Below, piece after piece: positions 61,101-64,000 of a stretch of DNA of 64,000 nt; position 1 is the stretch's first letter; each line of letters begins with the position of its first letter. The position numbers and the translations under genes were made by a program. The DNA is from Massilia sp. NR 4-1. Lineage in GTDB: Bacteria; Pseudomonadota; Gammaproteobacteria; Burkholderiales; Burkholderiaceae_D. The stretch covers positions 1,178,001 to 1,242,000 of the forward strand of contig NZ_CP012201.1 of the NCBI RefSeq assembly GCF_001191005.1, read 5' to 3'. The notes beneath the pieces were generated by a model. It did not search any database and was not told the origin of the DNA. It saw only the letters and a list, made by a program, of their open reading frames with translations.

Positions 61101-64000
61101 ATGGACCACGGCGTGCCGGCGTGACCGCGCTGGGCGTGGGTGGTACCAATGCCCACATCGTGCTGGAACAGGCGCCGGAGGCGGCGCTGTCTTCGCCGGG
61201 CAAGGCTTGGCAGTTCCTCACGCTGTCGGCCAAGACGCCGGCGGCGCTGGATACGATGCGCCTGAATCTGGCGGCCGCGCTGGATGCCGATGCCGGTATC
61301 GACGTGGCCGATGCCGCCTATACCCTGCACAGGGGACGGCGCGAATTCGGCGAGCGCCTGGCGGTAGCAGGGCGTGATCGCGCCGCGCTGGTGCAGGCGC
61401 TGCGCGACGGTGGTGCGGAACGCAGCTGGCGCGGCGCGCAGGAAGCGCGCAAGCGTCCGGTGGCCTTCCTCTTCCCCGGCGTTGGCGAGCAGTATGTGAA
61501 TATGGCCGCTGGCCTGTATCGGGAGATCCCGGCCTTCCGCGCGGAGATCGACCGCTGCTGCGAGCTGCTGCGGCCGGAACTGGACTGCGATTTGCGCGAG
61601 GTGCTGTTTGTCGCGCAGATGCCGGTGCAGAACCATGAGAAGGCGCTGCTGCGCGGCGTCGCGGTGCAGGATGAATACAGCGTGCGCCTGAACCGCACCT
61701 TGCATGCGCAACCGGCAATGTTCGTGGTCGAGTACTGCCTGGCGCAGCAGCTGGTGCGCTGGGGCGTGCGGCCGGAAGCGGTGCTGGGTTACAGCGTGGG
61801 CGAGTTCGCGGCGGCGGCGCTGGCCGGGATTCTGACGCTGGAGGATGCGCTCAAGCTGGTGGCGGGTCGGGCGCGCCTGATCGAGGCGCTGCCGCCGGGT
61901 GCGATGCTGGCGGTGCCGTTGTCGGCGGCCGAGGTGCTGCCGCTGCTGGGCGATGCGCTGAGCATCGGCATCAGCAATGGCGTGCGGCTGACGGTGGTCT
62001 CTGGGCCGGAAGCGGCAGTGGAAGCGCTGGAAGCAGTGCTCAAGGCGAAGGATGTGGTGAGCCGGCGTTTGCCGACGACGCACGCCTTCCACTCGCCGAT
62101 GATGGCGCCGGCGGCGGCCGGCCTGCGCGCGCTGTTGCAAGGCGTGCGGCTGCAGCGGCCGCGCCTGCGCTGCCTGTCGAATGTGACGGGTAGCTGGATC
62201 ACGGATGAACAGGCAACCGATCCGGAATACTGGGTGCGGCATATGCTGCAGACGGCCTGTTTCGCCGAATGCCTGGACAGCCTGCTGGCACGCGGCGACT
62301 GGGCCATGGTGGAAGTGGGACCGGGCCAGAGCCTGGGATCGCTGGTGCGCCAGCGCCTGGGCGGAGCGCGCGGCGAGAGCGGCAGCGTGGTGCTGCCGGC
62401 GATGCGCACGGCTTATGCGCAGGACGAGGATCAGGGCGTGCTGACGGCGGCGCTGGCGCGGCTGTGGGTAGCCGGCAGCGCGCCGGACTGGGATGCCTAC
62501 TATGTGGGTGAACGGCGTCGCCGCATCGCATTGCCGACCTATGCGTATGAGCGGCAGCGCTACTGGATCGAGACGGCAACGCAGCCGGACGCCATCGCCA
62601 GCCAGCTGATGACGCGGCAGACAAAGGCGGAGCTGGCCGATTCCTTCTACTTCCCGCTGTGGCGCCAGGGTGAAGCGCTGGAACAACAGGTGCCGCGGGC
62701 AGCCCGAGATGAATGCTGGTTGATCTTTGCCGATGCCGACGGTGTCGGTGCGGCGCTGGCGGCCAGCGCGCAAGCGGTTGGTGTGAGCACAGTGCTGGTG
62801 CGGGCGGGTGATACCTACCGCGCCGAAGAAGATGGCAGCTTCCAGCTGCGTCCCGGTCAAGCCGAGGATTACGGCGCGCTGCTGAAAGCCTTGCGGCGCA
62901 GCGGACGCATCCCGCAGCGCATCGTGCATGCATGGACGGCGGCGCAGTGGAACGAGAGGCTGGATACGGACGATGCGGCGCAGCTGGCCGGCCAGATCGA
63001 CCTGGCATTCTACAGCCTGTTCCATCTGGCCAAGGCGATTGGCGATCAGCTTAACGAGACGGCACTGGAGTTGTGCATTGTGTCGCGCGATGCGCAGGCC
63101 GTGCTGGGCACGGAAGCGTTGCATCCGGTGAAGGCGCTGGTACGCGGGCCATGCAAGGTGATCCGGCAGGAATATGCCCATATCGCTTGCCGCCACATCG
63201 ATCTGTCCGGAGCGGACAGCCCGGCAGCTGCGCCGCTGGCGGCGGAGCTGCTGGGTGGGCATGGCGAGCAGTTCGTGGCCTTCCGCCATGGCCGCCGCTG
63301 GCTGCCGTATCTGGAGCAGGTGCGTGTGGAGGCGCTGCGCGAAGCGGCGCCACGCCTGCGCCAGGGCGGCATATATCTGATCACCGGCGGCATGGGCGGC
63401 ATTGGCCTGGCCCTGGCCGAGTTCCTGCATCAGCAGTACGATGCGCGCCTGGTGCTGCTGGGCCGCTCGGCGCTGCCGCCACGCGAGCAGTGGCAGGCGC
63501 TGTGCGCCGAAGGCAATGCCGATGAAAAGCAGGCCGAACGTCTGCGCAAGCTGATGGCGCTGGAACAGGCGGGTGCCCAGGTGCTGACGCTGGCGGCCGA
63601 TGTGGCCGACGTGGAGCAGGTGGCCGCTGCGGTGCGCAGCGCCGTCGAGCGATTCGGTACGTTGCATGGCGTCTTCCATGCGGCCGGTGTGCCGGGCCAG
63701 GGCCTGACCCAGCTCAAGCCGGCGCAGACGGCGGCGGCGGTGCTGGCCTCGAAGGTGCAGGGCACCCTGGCGCTGGCGAAGGCGGTGGCCGATGTGCCGC
63801 TGGACTTCATGCTGCTGGTGTCGTCGATCGCAGCCTTGACGGGTGGTGGGCCGGGCCAGATCGATTACTGCGCCGGGAACGCTTTCCTCGACGCGTTCGC
63901 GCAGCGCCACCATCGCCGGCATGGCATGACGGTGGCGGTGAACTTCGGCGAATGGCAGTGGGATGCCTGGAGCGATGGGCTGAACGGCTTCCAGCCGGAG
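45866..64000 (+). CDS. Giant modular type I polyketide synthase, 3' end outside window
   Basis: The frame is open from ATG 45866 to the last base, 6,045 codons, with no stop. Domain order with residue numbers from that ATG: ACP0 (Ser41); KS1 99-520, AT1 620-955, KR1 1240-1420, ACP1 (Ser1549); KS2 1624-2048, AT2 2143-2478, KR2 2765-2945, ACP2 (Ser3086); KS3 3153-3580, AT3 3673-4010, KR3 4294-4480, ACP3 (Ser4609); KS4 4679-5100, AT4 5198-5540, KR4 from 5836, cut. All four KS have Cys-His-His, all AT have the active Ser in GYS(L/V)GE. There is no DH, ER, MT or condensation domain. It should extend a fatty acyl primer by four or more beta-hydroxyacyl units. An in-frame ATG at 45860 is an alternative start. 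The FAAL gene ends 29 bases before. Confidence 0.97.
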   Translation, partial: MRNVDANGICEWLAARLAELSGVAVAEIGADDDWSDYGLSSSEVAALTGELERWLGCSLPQNLLYDHPSARGAARHILNLKHEPAPAAVPRPAASPAQDAIAIVGMACRFPGADTPQAFWDMLCAGTDAITEVPSSRWDVDALYDPQPGTPGKMNTRYGGFIRDIELFDAAAFGISPREAERMDPQQRLMLQTAWQAIEDAGSSRAALRGASMGVFIGVSNLEYRERQFCDLGQIDPYAGTGNAASIVANRISYYFDLRGPSMAVDTACSSSLSAIHLACQSLRSGETRSALVGSVNLMLMPENTIVFSQAGLLSPDGRCRTFDAAANGYVRGEGVAALVLKPHAQALADGDRVYGLIRGSAVNQDGRTLALTAPSRAAQEAMLRAAYAAAGVAPADIDYVEAHGTATVVGDVIEAAALSAVLRDGRPAERPCMIGSVKTNIGHLECVAGLAGVIKTVMALNHRTIPPSLHFVTPNPRLGLEQAPLRVAAELQPWPETGRAALAGVSAFGFGGTNVHVVLEGVAAPAATPAVPGFRALPMSARSQQLLAKAGASVGAVLRGDAALQASLLDDLAYTLARKEAGRERAVLIADSADNALQALEQADSPQRLAGQAPKEAPPVALLLAGVGDHYAGMGSGLYWSEPVYRHWVDTCCDWLKREMDLDLLEALRDAPTAGGAGDALKRMLSGERELGVLADGAAAQPAVFVLEYALGQLLAAWGVQPQALLGYSLGEYVAATLAGVFQLEDALRVVTLRARLIGALAPGAMLAVPLGEEELQAYLGAELAVGIVNGPRMSVLSGSVAAVQAAQARLEQDGIVSRRLSSGQAVHTALMAPARQALEELLAGVPLAPPRIPLLSNVTGDWLTAEQACSPSYWGSHLVQPVQFGAGLERLLAQEACALIEVGAGQSLGALVRQHPRHAGSGHTLAATCRGAADAQHDQAFLLRHLGKLWLAGVGVDWSAPFKQVPARQLSMPDWLFEPQRHWLERQGDGEVMPATTAADPLHTLLPVWHEALDGEPAEAAIQPDVVLLFADEGSFSLALELQLRAAGRRVLVVRQGDEYQPPGDAAGSLRPEQTADYVRLFQDLEQEGPLNIVYLWPLCAALAGRPLQADAFFHLMFLAQALPAGLHGQLRLVTAGACRAQDDDTMLPEAAMVQGVLRTLPFENPRWTCQHLDLQLAEASGEPERLAGRLAGPLGAVIGAEMLCLRGAATLLPAYEPAPPPGGAAVHGAAGPLDGGVYVITGGTGGVACALAAYLCREHQARVALISRSGLPDPDEWPRLIAARSPLAPVLEQIAALQAAGAELLVLRADVGNAGQMQTAFERISAQFGPIDGVVHAAGLPGSGLLQHKTVEQASAILAPKVAGTLVLDALMQRFHIPLLLLCSSTVAVLGGGPGQTEYAAANAYLNAYAMQPHAFRTVALIWGEWQWNAWEAGLEGFPPALRRFLADNRKAHGLSAEQGARAFATALRMAGGQLLAAGLGVERMRDDLRQVRRMIWPDAEPHAAHATATPAAESLERSVTAVWERLIGVTPVRPKDRFFDLGGTSLIGLQLVSELRRVLGVSLPVTVVYEAPTVEAMVAHIRALGHDTGARQSTVLPPARPAAAARPASTAAPAQDSGRHIAIVGMSGRFPGAAGVQALWQNIVAGQEGISFLTDEQLLAHGVAPADLANAHYVKAAGLIPDVEQFDAQFFGYPPREAELLDPQHRLFLECALEALEDAGETGEAEGDRVGVFGGANISTYMLGLMANAELRRELPPLSLAIASYGDALASKVSYKLNLTGPSVNVQTFCSTSAVATHMACRSLADGDCNLALAGGVRVAVPQERGYLWEPGGIDSPDGHCRPFDKDGKGALLGNGAAVLALKRLDDALRDGNRIYAVIIGAAVNNDGGHKTGYTAPSVRGQTDAIVAALEEAKAAPESIQFLEAHGTATELGDPIEVLALNQAYRRFTAADRFCAIGSVKSNIGHLDRAAGATGLIKAALALHEGVIPPTLHFREPNPAIDFERSPFFVNTECLPWPRGRQPRRAAVNSLGIGGTNAHFVLQEAPEVLPSSPARPWNLLLLSAASDAALAAARANLALHLEQHPEANLSDVAYTLQTGRRSYGHRSAIVCASREEAIRALRGELPEVVQEATVEGSASAALLLAGVGDHYTGMGSGLYWSEPVYRHWVDTCCDWLKREMDLDLLEALRDAPVAGGAGDTLKRMLSGERELGALADGAAAQPAVFVLEYALGQLLAAWGVQPQALLGYSLGEYVAATLAGVFQLEDALRVVTLRARLIGSLAPGAMLAVPLGEEELQAYLGAELAVGIVNGPRMSVLSGSVAAVQAAQARLEQDGIVSRRLSSGQAVHTALMAPARQALEELLAGVPLAPPRIPLLSNVTGDWLTAEQACSPSYWGSHLVQPVQFGAGLERLLAQEACALIEVGAGQSLGALVRQHPHHAGSGHTLAATCRGAADAQHDQAFLLRHLGKLWLAGQTLSWRKIWGDDRRVRVSLPTYPFQRQRYWIDLPASESDVARPAAAKLADPAQWFYLPRWQAQALSDAAVPQAQDALEHWLIVDADGRRGAALAEALRRAGQRTVLTQPGAVFEQLEAGHFRLRSGQPDDIGQLCGQLQAQGWQPQRIVYLAREGQAGSDGFHDLVALAQAAGRLAWTAALELDVVCGGMRRVDSGDAPQPDAALLLGPCRVIPQEYANIICRAIDFTPDAALAAEAQTGLLLRELQSHTLDTDVAYRAGGRYVQRFERLPLAAAESEHTGLRQGGTYLITGGLGGIGLTLADYLVRNWQASVVLVGRTPLPPRDEWDEWLGAHGENDSTAGRIRALAALEDAPGKVLVYAADVADEAAMAAVLAEARQQAGRIDGVFHAAGVATMASLLPLQQSDREACEQHFHAKVAGTRVLARLLAGDAPDFHLLFSSISAVLGGFGFAAYAAANHYLDAFVEQQRQAGAGNWLSVNWDTWALGGAAGLNPAGGRAAVAQFAMNAEEGIDALLRVLAARQARLVHSTGVLQERIGQWVDGAFLQAKRQPALAAAPRKLYSRPALANAYVELSNATEQRIAGVYRAVLGIEQIGLHDNFFEMGGTSLSALQVAARLQAEFGRPVSPVLLFDAGTVAKLAQHLMPQVRAADAGDAAWQARLRLRRERSAHAGGAPVAVIGMAGRFPGAGDVEAFWRNLAAGVESLTYFSDAELQAAGIGPQAYCKPNYIRARPILHDIDQFDAQFFGYTPREAEFMDPQHRIFLECAWEVLESAGYDSQRYEGQIGVFAGTNMSSYGAELIAHLGAGGNFVSLDNVIAHDKDALATKVSYKLNLRGPSVAVQTFCSTSLVAVHLACQSLRNGDSDMALAGGVSVRVPAHFGYEYSPGGQESRDGHTRSFDAQASGTVFGDGSTVVLLKRLDEALADGDCIHAVIRGSAINNDGAQKAGFTAPSISGQAEVVAAAMAVADVQPEQISYVEAHGSATELGDPIEVAALNRAFRLGTDKRGYCALGSVKSNFGHLDRAAGVAGLIKVIQSMRHGVLPPTLHFGAPNPEIDFADSPFFVNSALRPWPRAGAPRIAGVNALGIGGTNVHVVVEEAPVPPPSGASRRWQLLPLSGRTPAALSAQARNLADHLDNQDEAPLADVAYTLQQGRREFGERLAVLCRSGADASALLRAGRHAHVLRGERAAPRPVVFMFPGVGEHYVGMGAQLYAEEAVFRAAMDECFGWLKAQAGLDLRAELFADAPDATSLRSAFFRGAGAPLAGAPLQRTSVAQPAVFVVEYSLARLLISWGIVPEAMIGYSVGEFAAAAIAGTLTLEDALRLVVERARIIDALAPGAMLAVPLSAEELQPMLNGALSIAVLNGPRMTVVAGPEDEMTALEAVLAGREVVCRRLPATHAFHSPMMAAARPALEQVLKSVTLRAPTLPYISNVSGDWITAEEATDSQYWLRHMCQTVRFGEGIEALLSKGDKVFVEVGPGQGLCSVLRQHPAYRALSPAPLAAPTMRSAYGAEEDAESLLAALGKLWANGVAIDWKAFSGEEARRRVVLPTYPFERQRYWIDTVRRPAAPGGKVDDVGDWFYREQWLPAMVPAAGTAVAGTSWLLVTPPVAAGAALADRLRRQNARVAVVTLGGASACTASGELEYLIDAERPEQLKQAIAALRKAGFIPERLVHMGSLAEASGFDQAQAYGFFSLAALAQGLAESRINGSLELAVIGNGLYAATADDAIDAAKAAVIGMCRTLPQEYPNIALRVLDLDSEAAQDVDGLLRELASGASDVALAWRAGQRLVQRYGAARLEAVADGADPLRQGGSYLITGGLGNVGLTLAGMLAGRYAANVALVSRRPFPERAAWDGWLAGQPQDDALSRQIRALQALETQGAAITVYQGDVTDPERMEAIFTDIEQRHGALHGVFHAAGLITAESHATIADVSPQRAEVHFAAKVRGTQVLGRLLERRQADFCLLFSSLSATLGGMTLSMYAAANAFESAYAVARGKDGGTRWIAVDWDSWAREQGEQDHKGTTLEAFLMWPEEGAEAVRRVLGSSSAHHLVNSTADLQLRLDQWVYRKQLKLKPAGATTHYARPAVSTAYIAASNAIEQRVARVLQDVLGIDKVGLDDNFFELGGNSLISMQVIAELQREFDVPLSPILVFEAPSVSELAKRLAPLAGTADGESADEQAGLAVKARRHTRRSAAHADIAIIGMAGRFPGANDIPAMWGKLLDGVESVSSFSDEELLAAGVAPAVLHHPAYVKKRGIVEGIELFDAGVFGFNPREAELIDPQHRLMLETAWQTLEHAGYDSWRYDGMIGVFAGTTQSLYQMQLHADRELWEGLDRFETNLANTQDSLSTRISYKLNLNGPSLSIGTYCSTSGVAIHLACQSLRSGETDMALAGGVSVLVPSKRGHLFEQGNQSSPDGHTRTFDARAQGTVFSDGLGMLLLKRLDEAVADGDTVYAVIKGTAINNDGALKAGFTAPSVERQAEVVSMALADAGLEAQDIHYIEAHGTATELGDPIEVAALTRAFRASTAAKQFCTLGSIKTNFGHTDRAAGVIGVIKAAQVVRTGWIPPTLHFEHPNPKMDLANSPFLVRTELHQLATDGPRRAGVTALGVGGTNAHIVLEQAPEAALSSPGKAWQFLTLSAKTPAALDTMRLNLAAALDADAGIDVADAAYTLHRGRREFGERLAVAGRDRAALVQALRDGGAERSWRGAQEARKRPVAFLFPGVGEQYVNMAAGLYREIPAFRAEIDRCCELLRPELDCDLREVLFVAQMPVQNHEKALLRGVAVQDEYSVRLNRTLHAQPAMFVVEYCLAQQLVRWGVRPEAVLGYSVGEFAAAALAGILTLEDALKLVAGRARLIEALPPGAMLAVPLSAAEVLPLLGDALSIGISNGVRLTVVSGPEAAVEALEAVLKAKDVVSRRLPTTHAFHSPMMAPAAAGLRALLQGVRLQRPRLRCLSNVTGSWITDEQATDPEYWVRHMLQTACFAECLDSLLARGDWAMVEVGPGQSLGSLVRQRLGGARGESGSVVLPAMRTAYAQDEDQGVLTAALARLWVAGSAPDWDAYYVGERRRRIALPTYAYERQRYWIETATQPDAIASQLMTRQTKAELADSFYFPLWRQGEALEQQVPRAARDECWLIFADADGVGAALAASAQAVGVSTVLVRAGDTYRAEEDGSFQLRPGQAEDYGALLKALRRSGRIPQRIVHAWTAAQWNERLDTDDAAQLAGQIDLAFYSLFHLAKAIGDQLNETALELCIVSRDAQAVLGTEALHPVKALVRGPCKVIRQEYAHIACRHIDLSGADSPAAAPLAAELLGGHGEQFVAFRHGRRWLPYLEQVRVEALREAAPRLRQGGIYLITGGMGGIGLALAEFLHQQYDARLVLLGRSALPPREQWQALCAEGNADEKQAERLRKLMALEQAGAQVLTLAADVADVEQVAAAVRSAVERFGTLHGVFHAAGVPGQGLTQLKPAQTAAAVLASKVQGTLALAKAVADVPLDFMLLVSSIAALTGGGPGQIDYCAGNAFLDAFAQRHHRRHGMTVAVNFGEWQWDAWSDGLNGFQPE
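46160..50630 (+). other. PKS module 1 (KS-AT-KR-ACP)
   Basis: KS1 has the classical DTACSSS nucleophile (Cys269) and His404 and His444. AT1 has Ser730 in GYSLGEY, the first motif LLLAGVGDHY instead of the usual FPGVG, and QAVH (826-829) at the specificity position. KR1 keeps Tyr1402 and Asn1406 (EYAAANAY) but its nucleotide-binding turn reads TGGTGGVA, with Ala in place of the last Gly. ACP1 has Ser1549 in DLGGTSL. No DH lies between AT and KR. Confidence 0.9.
47731..48730 (+). repeat. 1-kb direct repeat, copy 1 (AT1 domain)
   Basis: Matches 52,300-53,299 in the same frame with an offset of 4,569 bases. By hand I count about 30 differences in 1,000 bases, mostly silent. The identity begins at the first AT motif and stops at KLWLAG at the AT end, so the repeat is one AT domain. 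Confidence 0.93.
50735..55235 (+). other. PKS module 2 (KS-AT-KR-ACP)
   Basis: KS2 has Cys1794 in QTFCSTS, His1930 and His1970. AT2 is a near copy of AT1, with Ser2253 and QAVH at 2349-2352. KR2 has the full TGGLGGIG turn and Tyr2932/Asn2936. ACP2 has Ser3086 in EMGGTSL. The linker after AT2 ends in the usual LPTYPFQRQRYW, unlike module 1. Confidence 0.9.
52300..53299 (+). repeat. 1-kb direct repeat, copy 2 (AT2 domain)
   Basis: Second copy of the AT cassette; see copy 1 at 47,731-48,730. The flanking KS and KR sequences of modules 1 and 2 are much less alike than the AT copies. Confidence 0.93.
55322..59815 (+). other. PKS module 3 (KS-AT-KR-ACP)
   Basis: KS3 has Cys3324 in QTFCSTS, His3460 and His3500. 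AT3 has FMFPGVGEHY, Ser3784 in GYSVGEF and the malonyl-type HAFH at 3880-3883. KR3 has TGGLGNVG and Tyr4462 in MYAAANAF. ACP3 has Ser4609 in ELGGNSL. Confidence 0.9.
59900..64000 (+). other. PKS module 4 (KS-AT-KR, cut by window end)
   Basis: KS4 has Cys4849 in GTYCSTS, His4985 and His5025. AT4 has FLFPGVGEQY, Ser5310 in GYSVGEF and HAFH at 5406-5409. KR4 has TGGMGGIG and Tyr6001 in DYCAGNAF. The ACP and anything after it lie beyond base 64,000. Confidence 0.9.

Noticed and set aside
60362..63922. A 1,186-codon open frame on the minus strand opposite the PKS, and similar long antisense frames at 43,905-45,734, 51,482-53,536 and 55,844-58,333
   Set aside because: They mirror real GC-rich genes, are rich in Arg, His, Gln and Ala, and show no domain or ribosome-binding site. 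The + strand frame has clear KS, AT, KR and ACP motifs throughout.
1..64000. tRNA, rRNA, CRISPR array, transposase, integrase or attachment sites
   Set aside because: I looked for clover-leaf ends, regular short repeats and transposase motifs (DDE, Tyr recombinase) and saw none that I can support.

Overview
This window looks like chromosome of a GC-rich Gram-negative betaproteobacterium, most likely Burkholderiales/Oxalobacteraceae (Massilia, Duganella or Janthinobacterium type). The supports are a Neisseria-type porin, MsbA, many outer-membrane and periplasmic proteins, a TonB receptor paired with a beta-propeller phytase, and strongly GC-biased third codon positions. This is inference; there is no rRNA or other marker gene to settle it.

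Bases 1 to about 37,400 are ordinary chromosome. They hold a Csp-type copper-storage protein, a universal stress protein behind an FNR/Anr-type box, a membrane-embedded patatin, MsbA, an alpha-carbonic anhydrase, a CHAD protein, an Lrp regulator, a purine permease with an ABC-F ATPase, and a TonB receptor/phytase operon. Facing that operon is a perfect 7-4-7 Pho box in front of a degenerate GGDEF protein coupled to an AraC regulator. Next come a porin with two periplasmic binding proteins, a pirin/DoxX operon with a divergent LysR, an active-looking diguanylate cyclase, a chemoreceptor, a pair resembling drug-modifying enzymes (streptothricin-acetyltransferase-like and APH(6)-like), a secreted nuclease, and a decayed FAD-oxidase pseudogene.

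After an AT-richer 365-base gap, a biosynthetic operon starts at 37,787 and runs off the right edge, all on the + strand. It encodes a type II thioesterase, four proteins of the FkbK/J/I/H set that builds an ACP-bound hydroxymalonyl or methoxymalonyl extender, a SyrD/PvdE-type ABC exporter, a fatty-acyl-AMP ligase, and a giant modular polyketide synthase. The synthase is open for 6,045 codons without a stop: ACP, then three complete KS-AT-KR-ACP modules, then KS-AT-KR cut by the window end. No DH, ER, methyltransferase or condensation domain is visible.

My reading is that the ligase activates a fatty acid and loads it on the N-terminal ACP. The synthase then extends it with malonyl and hydroxy- or methoxymalonyl units, reducing every beta-keto group only to the alcohol, and the product, a lipid-tailed polyol, is exported. 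The first two AT domains are a near-identical 1-kb duplication with an atypical QAVH specificity motif, while the last two carry the malonyl-type HAFH. This makes the first pair the best candidates for the unusual extender. No FkbG O-methyltransferase is present in the window, so whether the unit is methylated is open. I do not recognise the product.
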